DNA of 64,000 nt from Druceiella hillmani (GCA_039881145.1 JAYKKI010000137.1:1600501-1664500), one strand, 5' to 3'; counted from the stretch's first letter, positions 24,101 to 39,639 are shown. The notes: a model not told the origin generated them from the sequence alone. Numbers and translations: made by a program.

Positions 24101-27100
24101 AGAAAATACATGTTACCTCATTACCAACAACATTGTCATTTTTGAATCCTAAAGACTTTTTCCCCCTTTCTATACCACCATTTCTATTGGCAGTTTTTAA
24201 GAGTAATCCTCGTCCAACTTGTTTAATAACTTGACGCTTGTAAATCTCTGAATCCATTTCTCTCTTATCTGGTTTAGTTTAAAAGTGTTAGTGAACATCA
24301 CCATGGTATAGGTTTAGCCAAAAAATAATGTACAACTGAAACATACTTGTACGTCTTGAATATAACAATGCATTCAGTTTCGTTGATTTCTCTATTTTAC
24401 TAACTTGATTGAAATCTTTGGATGTAGCTCAACATTCTTTAGAATAATATAGGTGTTATAGGATATGTTTATGATGGTATAGGATATCTTTACTGACATG
24501 AACACACCGTTAAATCTCGAGATACATGTTCTGAGTGGATAGACTCAAGAAGGAGTCTCTTAGTGTCTCAAGAAGGAGTCTCTTTCCAATCCTTTTTTAA
24601 TATTCTCTTATACGATTTTTGAGAACGTACATTGAAATTATCACACTTATTTCGTTGAGTTGCAAACACATACCCATTTTGATATGAACTTTATAACAAT
24701 TGCCATTATCGATAGCCAAATACTCCTAAATGAATGCACTCCCTCAAATATTTTAAAAATTTCTATTCAACTAAAGCTCACCCCTATTAAACAATCTTCC
24801 AAACCATATGAATAATTTTGAAAAAAAATTCGAACTCCTTCAAATTTTTTTGAAACTGTTAAGTCATTGGTGGCAAAAATATATACCTATTTCTCAATCA
24901 GAACCCAATTTAAATGGACTTCTACGCAATCTACATATTCTTACGCTTCTTTATAATATTTTGAGCTACCCTACTTATCCAACAAAAGATATGTAAACAT
25001 AAGAAGAGACATCTTTCGATATCCTAGTTACAAAACTTTGGAATAAACTGAATTTGGATACCAGAAACTCGCCCTCCATGAATGTCTTGAAGGACCATTT
25101 GCAAAAGTCCTATTACTTATAACCTTTAATCCCACACTTAATTTATTTTATTTGATTTCTCTTTTCTTTTCCAAAATAATTTCATGCCAAGATTTTGAAT
25201 TATTTAATTTTTTTTATTTTTAAACGTGCAGTAGAGTAGAAAATTAATATTTTTTACACTCTTCCATTTTTTCAATTTACTATTGTGAATGATGACAGGA
25301 AAAGATTTTTCCTGTTACAGTAAGTTCACCAAATGTATGTATTTATGTGTAAATTAAAGTTTGGAATAAATAAATAAAACAAATATATAAATATCAGTTC
25401 AATTAAACAAAGTAAAAAGATATATGCAAAATTACGTGGAACAAAACATCTACTAAAAAGTAGCAGTTAAAGTTTACAAATAAATTGAAATAATGAATTT
25501 AAAAAAGGAATAGTCATTAATAAATGTACCTGCAAATTTTCAAACCTTATAAAGTACGTCAACTTTTAAATATTTTAGCCCTATAAGTAAATAAACATAG
25601 TTATATAAAATTTTACAAGTATTCACTAGGTTTTGACATATCTGGCTCTTCAAGGTGAATTTAATTTATTGTGCACATTTCGCACTAGATAATCACGAAA
25701 ATTCGATTATTTAATGGAAAGTAGTAAGAAAATATGTAAAAACTGCGATTTCTTTCAGGCGAGTGTAACTATTTTTCCCATTAAATCCTTCCAATATTTC
25801 GATTGTCCTTAGGTCCAGTTGTAGATGATGTCAGAGTATTACGAAAGATGTAAAGGATGTCATAGGCAGTCAGGTTCACATATTAGTATTTCACAAATTT
25901 AATAAACGAGTTAAAAATTATTGTCTAGAGTTCTATAAAAAATAAAACTATGTAATTTAAAATTAAAGAAAAAAATATTTCGAAATAAATGGCCTAATGA
26001 AAGAAAAATAACGAAACAATATTTCATATAGAGCCACAGATATTTAAAAACATAAACATAGTCCTGAACAACTCGATAATGGACTTTAAGACATGTCATT
26101 CGATTACCAACTTCAGGGCAGTTATTCATCACAATTACATCTGTTCCTTGGCTTATCGCGTAAAGCAAAACATTATATTTCGATGAGCATTGTACTTAGA
26201 GTTTAAATAAGCATCGACACAGCTGCATACAGTACTTGTTGGATAGTCTTTAAGTTTTATCCTTTATGGCCCAATTTTTATTTCTTGGGCATGTCGTTGA
26301 AAAACATCAGTTTTATACATATTTTTCTAATTTAGTTTACGTTCACAAGAAGATAATTGTAAAAACTTCCATATTTTTTATTGAAAAAAAATTGTTCTTT
26401 TTTGAAACTATACGAAACATGGAAACTCTAGGAAGAGTTTCCATTTTTAAGGTTGGATATCAATGCAACCTTATATTCCATTTTTATTTTGTTTTTATAA
26501 TATGTTAAGTTGTTTCGCGTTCTGCAGAGTCTACATTAACTGATATACTCATACATTTTTATCAGTTATCAAATTGAAATATTTGTTTTCAGACGGTGAT
26601 ATCTACGATTTCATAGTAGTTGGATCAGGTTCTGCTGGTTCGCCAGTTGCTGCTAGACTAGTGGAACGTGGGCAGAATGTTCTTCTACTGGAGGCTGGGG
26701 GTAAACCACCAATTACTTCTGTGGTAATGACAAGTTCTTTGAAAGTGATTTTATTTAGACGGTATCGAGAGTCTATTTTTTATTAATTTATTTTTTTTAA
26801 TAAACTAACGTCTTTCTATGCTCTCTCGAAAAAGAGTTGTTGAATTAAAAATAATGATAGTTTATGCAAAAATTAGTAATTTAGTTTGTTTCTTTATATA
26901 AACGTTAACCTCAGCGCCACGCGGGGGATTTATTTTATGTTTCAATAATATTGTAGATATGATTAGTTACACAGAGATACAAATAGATAGGTCAGCAATG
27001 AATCTCGATATAAAGCAAAGCGGATGACGATTTGTATTCAATGATTATAAAACCTTTGATATTTCCGAAACTACGACGATTTTTGTCTTTTAGAGTTTGA

Positions 27101-30100
27101 CAAAAAATCTTGTATCAGGATTTGAATAATTTTTTATTTGGTACTTTCCTTGGATATAATATTCTTAGTAAAATTTTCAAAGCGAATATATTTATTTTTA
27201 ATCTTGCGATGTAACCAAAACTGACAGCTTTAAAACTTTGATCTTGTGTAAAATTCATCGATTATGATCACATATATATATAATATATAAAATGTCTATT
27301 TGTTTGTTTATATGTACGTATTTATTTAAAAATATGTCAACCCAATTATTTTCCTTCTCTGCCTTTTATCATATTACAACGATATGTCTCCATGGAGAAA
27401 GCAGTGAGTACAAGCAATAAATGCGGCTTGTTTAGGATATCAACAATAAAGACCAAATTTTAATTTACAAACATAGAACAAAACTATTTGAATCCAAATG
27501 GCTTAAAAAAGATGACATGCAAGTAGATGTGTCAAATTATCTCGCTAGTATTCCTCAAAAAACTTGACATTTTTTATTTTATCAATAAAAACTTAATACA
27601 TAGGTGTACTAACCTGATTTTATTCTTTTAACATATCTTTTTAACATACCATTCCATTTGTCTAAACCTCGATAATAATTTATTTTGATTGGATACAACA
27701 TTTTTCTAAAAAACGGTGAAATATGTATCAAAAATAGCTAGAGAACAAATTTAATGTAGTGTCCCTGAAATTCGATATGAACATTTTTGTTTATTTTTTT
27801 GAGGCCAATCTAACTCTAGTACTAAATAAAATACACAAAATATTTTACAAGGATTTTACAATACATGTATGAAAAAAAAAATTTTAAAAAAATTTTACTC
27901 TACTTCAAATAGGGTGTTTAAAATTTCATTCAGCCTATCCAATGTTATGCAGATTGTGAGACTGTGGAAATAATTTGACTAAAGTATGCCAAAAATAGCA
28001 ATGTATTCTCCTATCATTCAATGGAAATTTCTATAAAAAAATTAATAGAACTTTAAAATTTATTAAGAATAAACGTATCGATGAAGTCATCATTTAATCC
28101 AAATGGTATTTGGTTGCTATGATTATATGAGAAATTTTATGAACTACCTAATAAAATTCATTTTCATAAGTTTATTGTTATTGTACCAAATTTCCGTAAT
28201 ATCACTTTGCTTGTGTGCTTTTTAAAATGAAGGGGAATGGAATCTTATGCACTTTTACCAGGGATAACCTAAGGTGGTGAAACACTTAATATAAGGATCG
28301 ATATTAAGGGTTTGTGGCTACGATGTGCTCTTATTAATTTATGTCTGTTACATTACCAAAATGTACACGTTTTCGGTGACAAATACAATAATACCAATTC
28401 AACATTTTAAAAACAACAAATATCTCTTCAATAAGATTCAAACTAGAGAACATAGACGTAATTCAAACATATTGATCGGTTTAACTGACATTGGAAAATA
28501 TCGTGATAATGTAAAATAAAATTAACCCGATAAATTTATTATGAATTCGTAATTAAAATTATATTATTATGAAGCAAATGATAGTTCATCTAAATGGTAA
28601 TCAAAACAACATCGTATTAATAGTTAAACAAATAAGTTCATTTCGAAAATCTATGATAGTATTTTCCATAATCTTATGTAAATTATGTGTGTTCAAGGAT
28701 TTTCGAAGGGCAATACTTTTTATTTTATGTCCAATTTCATATTAAATATGTTACTTAGTCGATCCAACAATTGACAGTGAATATATGTATTTACAGCAGA
28801 TTCCTCAAGACGTTACTTCTTCTTAACACATTCCTTGGTATTCTAACAGTGGCTCTGCATTTTCGTCCTAGTATTCAGTTCCAATTTCATTCTTTAGCTC
28901 ATGTTTTTTTCTAACCCATTTCTCATCAACAGTTGCTAATGCCTGTTTTAATTTTCTTGAAGATTTCATATATCACGCTGTAGTCGATATGAGGTATGGG
29001 TTCTGTAATTTCATTTTTAAATACTCACGAACAATTTTGTATATATGTAATCCATTTTTCTTAAAACAAAGACCTTTTCTTCAGTAAAATGTAGTTTTAA
29101 GCTTGGTACTATTACGAGTTTACTTCGGTCTATTTGTGAATTAGAATAAAACATAATGATAATTAGACAACTTTATTAGGAAAATACCAAACTAATGGTT
29201 AAGAAATCGGTAGACAAACCCAATATATGAGATGAAGTCTTCCGAATGAAATACATTACGTAATATAATTACAATTATAATATAAAATGATTACTTTTTA
29301 TTTAGTTAAAGAGTCACCAATTATTTTCATTTTAGATTCCAGGTATAAGTTTCAGCAACCTGTATTCCGATACAGACTGGCAGTTTAGAGCTAAATACGA
29401 CAGTTACGCTTGCAAGTCATATTTGAATAAACAGTGTCCCATATCATGTGGTAAAGTACTCGGCGGATCTAGCGCAATAAATAATATGATTTATGCTCGT
29501 GGCAACAAATTAGACTACGACGATTGGAATGTCTCGAGTTGGACTTACGAAAAAATGTTGCCATATTTCCGACGATTGGAATCTCTGCCTGATTATGACA
29601 ATTTACCTCTAAATTTAAAACGCTATCACAATGACAGTGGTCCATTAAAATTATCATTATTTAACTCAAACATAATCCCGTGGCGAAACCTTACATTAAA
29701 AGCGTATCATGAAATTGGACTAGAACGTAATTGGGATGTCAATGGCCCATCACAAACTGGTGTCACCATCACACACAGTAATATATATAATGGTGAGAGA
29801 CAAAGTACAGCCGAAGCCTATTTAGTGCCAAATGCAAAAAACAAGCATTTAAATGTGGCTTATAATTCTTACGTTACGAAAGTAATTATTAATCAAAATA
29901 ATGAAGCAAAAGGAGTGAGAGTCAGTATAGATGGACGTAAAGAGATTATAATTAAAGCTAAGAAGGAAATAATTATTAGTACTGGTGCAATAAATACTCC
30001 TAAGCTATTGATGTTATCTGGTATTGGACCAAAGTCTGAACTAAAAAGACACGGAATTCAAGTTCAAGTCGATAATCCGCATGTAGGTCAACATTTACAA

Positions 30101-30895
30101 GATCATCTAATAACTCCAATAATATTGACAGCTAATACCGGCACTGCTACCGAAATATCAGAATTTTTATCTTATAAAGATTATTTTTATCAATGGCTTT
30201 ATGATCGTTCAGGATTATTGGGAACAAATTTAGGAGTGGATTTATGTGCTTTTGTCGATACAGTCCATGGCGGTTCCACACCTGATGTTCAAATTTTAAG
30301 CAATTTTATAAGTAGAAGTAAAAGTATTGTGGTCTCTTACAGTTTAAAGAAAGCATTTGCATTTAACGATGCAGTTACGGAAGATATTCAAGAGCTGAAG
30401 AAAGATAGTGATTTACTTATATTAATGCCAGTCATATTGCGCCCAGCTTCGAGAGGCAGTATTACACTTGCGACTGAAAATCCTTATGATCATCCTATAA
30501 TACATGGAAACACATTAGTTGAACCAGAAGATTTCAAAACGTATCTTCGCGCAGTTCGTTTCATTGAAAAGTTATTGGTAACGAAAACATTTTTAACAAA
30601 TAACGTAACTATAGCAAAACTCCCTTCCTTGAAGGAATGTAATGCCTACAAATTTCGATCCGATGAATATTGGAAATGTTTTAATGCTCATTTGGGTAAC
30701 ACTGCCTTTCATCCAGTAGGTACTGCTTCCATCAAGCGTGTCGTTAATGAGAAACTATGTGTTAACGGGGTAAATAGATTGCGTATAGCTGACACAAGTG
30801 TGATGCGTCTCATTCCCAGAGGAAATACAAATGCTGCGACTATTGCTCTCGGAGAACGAGCTGCTGATTTTATATTAAGTGATCATAATATTTAA
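21092..30895 (+). CDS. GMC oxidoreductase (glucose dehydrogenase/ecdysone oxidase-like), spliced
   Basis: An FAD-dependent alcohol or sugar oxidoreductase of the GMC family. Visible exons are 21092-21179, 26593-26723 and 29336-30895, joined across GT-AG introns in frame: TCA-G|AC after exon 2 (phase 1) and GTG|ATT after exon 3 (phase 0). They give 592 residues. With the candidate exon 1 the length is 609; family members are about 600-630. In that numbering: hydrophobic N-terminus (18-34, signal peptide or anchor), FAD Rossmann motif GSGSAG (57-62), LLLEAGG (77-83), GMC signature 1 GKVLGGSSAINNMIYARG (from 129), signature 2 GAINTPKLLMLSGIG (307-321), catalytic His in FHPVGT (549) and the partner Asn in RGNTN (587). 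The frame is intact throughout, so it is probably functional. Oddities: GTASIKR replaces the usual GTxxMG, and SVMRLIPRGN has Arg where Pro is usual. Substrate unknown. Confidence 0.9.
23976..24257 (-). CDS. Hypothetical 93-codon ORF, unrecognised
   Basis: ATG-initiated frame starting MDSEIYKRQVIKQVGRGLLL and ending IIRYYSSQN, rich in Lys and Arg with mixed composition. The sequence beyond its stop, to about 23740 on the same strand, is also coding-like in places (GRKGKGQSLSIDMTNE; SSGPWK, EEQVEDLDDVLIFR) but broken by stops. It looks like a remnant of a longer gene, perhaps of a mobile element, sitting antisense in the GMC intron. No conserved domain recognised. Confidence 0.2.
   Translation of the reverse strand: MDSEIYKRQVIKQVGRGLLLKTANRNGGIERGKKSLGFKNDNVVGNEVTCIFFYSKEKVVIAKGVTKMSVLKVVAISKVKLRTKIIRYYSSQN
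24544..24584. repeat. Two-copy tandem repeat, 23-bp period
   Basis: CTCAAGAAGGAGTCTCTT occurs at 24544-24561 and again at 24567-24584. Confidence 0.85.
25012..25122 (+). pseudogene. Possible C-terminal tail of a non-LTR retrotransposon ORF
   Basis: The frame SFDILVTKLWNKLNLDTRNS then PSMNVLKDHLQKSYYL and a stop resembles the common end of LINE-type reverse transcriptase ORFs, where a Trp-Asn-x-Leu segment is followed by a short Leu/Lys-rich helix. No reverse transcriptase core is visible upstream, so it is at most a small relic. Confidence 0.25.
26593..26723 (+). CDS. GMC oxidoreductase exon 3 (FAD-binding motif)
   Basis: Begins after ATTTGTTTTCAG and ends GTG|GTAATG. It encodes DGDIYDFIVVGSGSAG, the dinucleotide-binding glycine loop, through LLLEAGGKPPITSV. 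Read-through past the donor gives a frame that soon stops. Homologues continue as in exon 4 (IPGISFSNLYSDTDWQF), supporting this donor. Confidence 0.9.
26724..29335. other. GMC intron between exons 3 and 4 (2.6 kb)
   Basis: GTAATG donor and TTATTTTCATTTTAG acceptor. Apart from a broken minus-strand coding-like scrap at 28797-28969 and a short TA run near 27275, nothing recognisable. Confidence 0.75.
28797..28969 (-). pseudogene. Coding-like scrap with several stops, unrecognised
   Basis: The minus-strand frame starts MKSSRKLKQALATVDEKWVR and continues KKHELKNEIGTEY, stop, DENAEPLLEYQGMC, stop, EEVTS, stop. The composition is protein-like and the breaks are single stop codons in one frame, as in a decaying pseudogene or transposon fragment. 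Family unknown. Confidence 0.25.
29336..30895 (+). CDS. GMC oxidoreductase exon 4 (last; catalytic domain)
   Basis: A 1560-base uninterrupted exon of 519 codons plus TAA. It carries both GMC signatures, the substrate-binding middle region, the catalytic His (FHPVGT) and Asn (RGNTN), and the family's typical end ALGERAADFI. Codons before 29423 remain in frame back to the acceptor at 29335, so the exon is longer than a frame started at an internal codon would suggest. Confidence 0.95.
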   Translation: MPGISFSNLYSDTDWQFRAKYDSYACKSYLNKQCPISCGKVLGGSSAINNMIYARGNKLDYDDWNVSSWTYEKMLPYFRRLESLPDYDNLPLNLKRYHNDSGPLKLSLFNSNIIPWRNLTLKAYHEIGLERNWDVNGPSQTGVTITHSNIYNGERQSTAEAYLVPNAKNKHLNVAYNSYVTKVIINQNNEAKGVRVSIDGRKEIIIKAKKEIIISTGAINTPKLLMLSGIGPKSELKRHGIQVQVDNPHVGQHLQDHLITPIILTANTGTATEISEFLSYKDYFYQWLYDRSGLLGTNLGVDLCAFVDTVHGGSTPDVQILSNFISRSKSIVVSYSLKKAFAFNDAVTEDIQELKKDSDLLILMPVILRPASRGSITLATENPYDHPIIHGNTLVEPEDFKTYLRAVRFIEKLLVTKTFLTNNVTIAKLPSLKECNAYKFRSDEYWKCFNAHLGNTAFHPVGTASIKRVVNEKLCVNGVNRLRIADTSVMRLIPRGNTNAATIALGERAADFILSDHNI

Positions 30896-30949
30896 ATAAC
30901 ATTATTTAATAGCTTTTCTCATTTAAAAATTTAAGTACTTGACCCAGTC

Positions 30950-30955
30950 AATAAA
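30950..30955 (+). promoter_or_regulatory. Polyadenylation signal AATAAA of the GMC gene
   Basis: AATAAA occurs 55 bases after the TAA stop, followed by an A-rich stretch, a normal distance for a short insect 3' UTR. Confidence 0.7.
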
Positions 30956-31402
30956 AAAAATTATCAATCTTCAGCAAGTATTTACGAAAAAACTTGAGTT
31001 TTTTCTACCATTTTATATGCTGACATATATATTAACACAATTTTTGAAAACTTAAATGATGGTTAAATTTATATACCTTTTATATTTAAAAAATATTATA
31101 TTTTCGACCTTTTTTATACCACCCATTATGTCTATATATACTGTCTCTCGACATTGAATCTATGTATACTGTCTCCCGGAAAATTTGAAAAAATGTGATT
31201 TGAAAAAAAAATGATTAATTAGCTCTAACAATACATACTCGCAAGATAAATTTAAGCAAATTTGAAACTACTTGTAATTCTGTGAACCAGAATCTGAAGG
31301 CTTAAGTTTTGAATATATTCAAGTCATTTATATAATAGTGCTTTTTATTTGTCATCTCTTTAAAATACATAATATGAAATGTTATCAATAAAAAATTATT
31401 AA

Positions 31403-33410
31403 CCCTTAACCACCTACCATCTCTCTCGCAGATCCCGTCAAGTTAATAATCGTGAATATGTTTGTGCCTGAGTTTCATATCGACTTATTCGTTCCTGTAT
31501 CCCAGTACCGCGTAGTTGCTCGGCAAAGTTGTAAGTACGCGCGTTTGTGTCAGGTAGGTAAAAAACCACCGCCGCGAGTCGGACAGACCTCTGTTAGAAG
31601 GTTGCGTGATTTTTTTTAACTGTGTGTGTTTTATCGTTTTAGTTAAAAATGGCTCTTAGTGATCCCAATATCGGGCTGTAGTTGGAACAAGATCTGTCGA
31701 CGAAGAAAATATACCGAACGACGAGTCCAACGATGTAGACTCTGGTATTGGGATAGATCATATATTGAAAGAATTTTTTGTGTCTGAATCCGAACATGAA
31801 GCGCCAACTGCAGTGTTTAGTGAACAAAATTCTCCATTCCACAATGATTTTCCTTCTATTTTAAGTGGAGACTAAGAATGTTCGTTTGAAGATGATGTGC
31901 CTTTATATGGAATAAGATTGAGACGGAGGAAAAAGAATTATTTTGGAGAGAATCGCTTTCGTTGTTCATCTGTCCCACCATCTTTAAGACCGAACATTAT
32001 GCAGCATAATATAATGCAGGAAAGAGAAGATAAAACCAGCATCCTGGAGGGAGCTAAAGTCTTCGTCTTGTCTATTAGATATATGGTAGCATTTTTTTAT
32101 AAACGAAATGGTTGAAGAAATCGTTTTTCACACGAATGTGAAATAAAAGAAATAACATCGAACTATCAAACTGCTACCTGTATTTAAGACTTAGATCTCA
32201 TTGAATTGAATGTATTTATAGGTTTTCTGTTTTATACTGCAATCTTCAAGAAAAATCATGAAGATTATACGTCATGGTATAGTACTGATGTCGCTGGAAG
32301 AGACATATATCACTATATCATGAGCAAAAACAGGTTCGAAGTGTTGCTGAAAGCCATTCGTTTTGATGCATCTGTACCTATTGCTGACCTCTTTGACTCT
32401 TTTGTTGACCGCTGTCAAGCCATTTATGCAACATGGAATTGCTTGTTTTCATGAGATGTTTTTTTGCATTTCGAGGAAGATTCAGGTATAAAAAACATTT
32501 GTCAAAGAAACTGGCCAAATATGGTATAAAATTAAATGTCTTACAGATGCAAAGTCGAGGTATCTACTCAATGCCTATATAAAGATTCAAATGGGCGTAA
32601 TTTATCAGCAGAATATAAGCAACTGAAGAAACCCACCCAAGCTGTAATGCGTAACATTCCTTCGATCGAAGGATCTAACAGAATCGTAACAACCAACCGA
32701 AACAGCTGACGGGTGTGAGAACATTGAGAAAAAATTTATTTCATTATTTTTGGATTTGCAAAAGATTTCACTATTTCATCATTGTGCCAAAACTAAATAT
32801 AGCAGTCATCATACTTTTGAGTATTCAGCACATGCCAAATGTCAATTAAACTACCATGAAACCGGAGAAAATATTATTTTATAACCAAACCAAAATAGCA
32901 GTGGATCTACTCGACCAAAGATGCTCGAATTACTCCACAGATCGTCATACTTGTAAATGACCCTTGGAAGTATTCCACGGACTACTTGGCATTTCAGTCT
33001 AAAATTGCTACATCATGAGCCTATCGGCCCGGCCCCAAGGACAGAAGATTTAAAGCGGGTTCAAGTTTACGAAGAAACTAGCTGAACAGCTGACGAGACC
33101 CCACATAGAACATGGTGAAACTAATGTGAAATCGCAACGTGATATACGAAACAGTATTCAATGCATCCTTCATGAAAATGAGACCACTTCCGATCAGTTG
33201 CATGTAGCAGCAGGGATGAAGAAAGGTTGGCGGTTCGTAAAAACTTTTCAACTTGCATATATATAAAGAAATGCAAAAGAAAATATAAGTCTTTCGAATG
33301 TAAAGAACTAATTTGCCTTGAATGCTTAGACAAGCTGTGTTTTCACTGTCGTGAAAAACTACAAATTGAGAGCGTGCAGTTTCCTTTAATTTTTTATTTA
33401 AATAAATGAA
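31403..33410 (+). mobile_element. Degenerate piggyBac-type DNA transposon
   Basis: The left end looks like TTAA (31399-31402) followed by CCCTTAACCACC, as expected for a piggyBac target TTAA and a C-rich terminal repeat. A GC-richer leader (31480-31640) precedes the transposase remnant. I could not find a matching right terminal repeat before a TTAA, so the right limit is the end of the transposase frame. Position 500 bases past the GMC gene suggests simple insertion in intergenic DNA. Confidence 0.65.
31650..33409 (+). pseudogene. piggyBac-type transposase relic (DDE_Tnp_1_7)
   Basis: Order of recognisable parts: ATG at 31650 (MALSDPNIG, then a stop); acidic N-terminus with VDEENIPNDESNDVDSGIG; LNVFIGFLFYTAIFKKNHED and TGRDIYHYIMS-like VAGRDIYHYIMSKNRFEVLL (32206-32454); FRGRFRYKKHLSKKLAKYGI near 32466; LTDAKSRYLLNAYI near 32540; AVDLLDQRCSNYSTDRHT near 32898; and a C-terminal Cys-rich zinc-binding segment KCKRKYKSFECKELICLECL with CFHCREK (33270-33360). 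These match the piggyBac transposase layout. Several stops and frameshifts separate them, and the region around the first catalytic Asp is disrupted, so it is dead. Confidence 0.8.
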
Positions 33411-34740
33411 AATTTTTTTTCCATGTTAATTGTTTATCGAAATTTGTAAAAATGTATAAAAACTTTCCTATTCTGTATGATTATTTTTTTTTGGATCTCA
33501 TTTGCCAATTATGTTATTTCGCAATCCTAATGTAAGAGGTATTGAAAATTATTAGCAATTAAACAAAAAAGAATGTTGATTTTCCTGTGCCTTTTTTTCT
33601 GAAAGTAAAATAAAGAGTATAAGTAAAGAATTAAAGTCAGGACGGAAGTAAATTTGTTTATAATACATTTTTTTTTACTTAATGCAAAAAAACCTTGAGT
33701 CTTCTGAATGTAGCCCAGGTGAATTTAATTTCAATATGAAGTAACAGAGAGATGGACTTGGTAAGTAAAGTAATTTTTCTACGCGTCACTATAAATAGTA
33801 CACCACAATGGGGATTTGATATTTCATGATTATCACTTAGCTGCTCTGTATTAGCCGTTAAGAATACTTAGTATCTAAAAAATGTAGAAACTGTAAGAAT
33901 AGTTGTCTTCAGCTGCTCACATAGCGATGACTTAATTAATTTCAATGTGGGGTGTGGCTAAAAATTTGGAGTACATTTTTATTTTAAAAAGAGAGCTGAT
34001 TCTTCAGTGTAGAGATTAAGTTCTCTTTATTCTCTAAGAGAACAAGTTAGAGTAATTTTGTACTAACATTACCTTTACAATATATTTTCGAAAACATTTT
34101 GCATGTGAAGAACAATCGATCGATTCTCAGAAAAAATTTGGAACACAAAAATTAGGATTTTGAATATTAAAATAAATTGGATGATCAAAATTCTAGAATC
34201 ACAAAGATTAATAGTCCATTTGTGGAAGAAAGTATATACCTCTACAAAAAATATTACAAAATATAGTGTAATTGTCAGAAAAACATTTTAAAAGGTTTCT
34301 ATTGAAAAAACGCATTGTAAGATTGATAACTTCATGAACAAGAAAAATATTTCTGGCGATTACTTTAACTTATCAAACGATGCATATATAAAAAAAATAT
34401 GTAAATTTTATACTAGCTATATATTTTTTTTGTTTAATATATAAAAATACAACTAACTTTGAAGAAGGGAACGCAATGTTTATACGTTGAATAAAAATTG
34501 CTGGCTTGAATTCACACGTCTTAAATATAATACATATAGATTGCGATGTTCGATGTGTTAAATTGATTTGATGGTTTTCCTGTGAGTAAGAGGCTGAAAT
34601 TTAGGAGACTAAACTCACTTTCCAATTTAAAACATTAGCCTGTTAAAATAAAAATATTTTGAATTTCAATTCAAGTTAATAGATATACTAAAAAAATTCC
34701 ATAATTTTTTTATTATGATTTCTTTGTGCACTTTATATAT
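33411..34740. other. AT-rich non-coding stretch, no gene seen
   Basis: No exon, RNA gene or element end recognised. The missing right end of the piggyBac element may lie here. Confidence 0.5.
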
Positions 34741-34744
34741 CTAT

Positions 34745-34766
34745 TATAAAGGGTAACCCCTTTATA
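34745..34766. repeat. 9-bp inverted repeat TATAAAGGG/CCCTTTATA
   Basis: Perfect arms with a four-base loop TAAC. A second, perfect 16-base palindrome CTATTCGCGCGAATAG lies at 34894-34909, just before the Penelope-like terminal fragment. Confidence 0.7.
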
Positions 34767-34918
34767 GTAGTATCGATTCCCAATCATAGGTACGATTACT
34801 TAAGTATCTTGATTGATGAGCTCAGATATTTTGTGTAACGTACGGCGAAGACGATCGCCACACACACGCATACTCTTTCACTCATCTGGTTGTCTATTCG
34901 CGCGAATAGAAGGTAGGA

Positions 34919-35012
34919 AATAAAATAGAAATAATACTACATCACGTAGTTTCATTTAATTGTGAATAATGAATTTCTACAAAATTAACGCCAAATATAT
35001 TCAATGTCTTTT
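34919..35012 (+). mobile_element. Penelope-like element terminal fragment (copy C)
   Basis: AATAATACTACATCACGTAG and TTTCATTTAATTG..AATAATGAATTTCT, ending ATTAACGCCAAATA. The first part matches sequence next to the hammerhead motif at 45440-45470 and, in reverse, 56625-56670. The last part matches the reverse complement of 45280-45340. The shared blocks identify it as part of the same PLE family; the ribozyme itself is missing here. Confidence 0.5.
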
Positions 35013-35573
35013 TCCTCTTTTTATTCCTAAGTCACAATTACTCGAAGAATTATTTAATATTTCAAAATGACTAATCTCTAGTCTCTGTGTACTACTTCAG
35101 TGCTTTAATCGATGATTCCTGGTCCGTTTATTTATATCTTTTGCTATTCGTAAAAATATATCTTATTATTTCTTTTTGCACCATTGTTTGCCTAAAATTC
35201 GAAATATGGCTGAAAACAGTATGGGTGTTAATGTTGTAAAGTAAAATTTGAATGGCAAACTTTTAATCTCAAAAGAGAAGCGGACTGTAGTGAGGCTGTA
35301 TGTGGTAAGAAATCTAAGCCAGTATTGAAAACACGAAACGATGCAAACGTTTTAAGTTAAAATTATAGAAAATGGAAACTTCATTTACACTCTTATTGAA
35401 TGGAATTTTGAAAAACGCTTTATTACTGAGTTTTTATATAAAAAAGGAAGATTTATCTGTAAATGCATACTTTTGTTTCATTTTCGGAGTAGCTGATCTT
35501 GAATATATCATGTTGCAGAAATAATTATTTCTCTTATGGTATTAAACCAATGAACCATTTTATATCGTGAATG

Positions 35574-35578
<5 letters not shown>
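35013..35578. other. Non-coding, with a possible broken coding scrap
   Basis: From ATG 35206 the frame reads MAENSMGVNVVK, stop, NLNGKLLISKEKRTVVRLYV, VRNLS. The second part resembles a helix-turn-helix N-terminus of some transposases, but I cannot name a family. Confidence 0.2.

Positions 35579-35642
<64 letters not shown>
35579..35642. repeat. (TA)32 microsatellite
   Basis: Uninterrupted TA dinucleotides. Confidence 0.97.
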
Positions 35643-39515
<3,873 letters not shown>

Positions 39516-39570
<55 letters not shown>

Positions 39571-39574
39571 TTTT

Positions 39575-39638
<64 letters not shown>
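39516..39638. repeat. (TA)n microsatellite, about 123 bp
   Basis: TA repeats with TATG and TTTTTATG interruptions near 39550 and 39572. Confidence 0.97.

Positions 39639-39639
<1 letters not shown>

Larger units (their letters stand above)
21180..26592. other. GMC intron between exons 2 and 3 (5.4 kb)
   Basis: GT-AG intron (GTAATT at the left, TTGTTTTCAG at the right). The 21880-22560 and 22800-23260 parts are GC-richer than average and hold short open frames on both strands (for example 22816-23088 minus, 90 codons), none recognised. Two short adjacent hairpins lie at 26419-26444 (ATGGAAACTC/GAGTTTCCAT) and 26449-26472, 120-175 bases before exon 3. Confidence 0.7.

Noticed and set aside
34745..34766. 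Palindrome TATAAAGGG/CCCTTTATA as the right end of the piggyBac element
   Set aside because: It does not match the left end and lacks the TTAA context.
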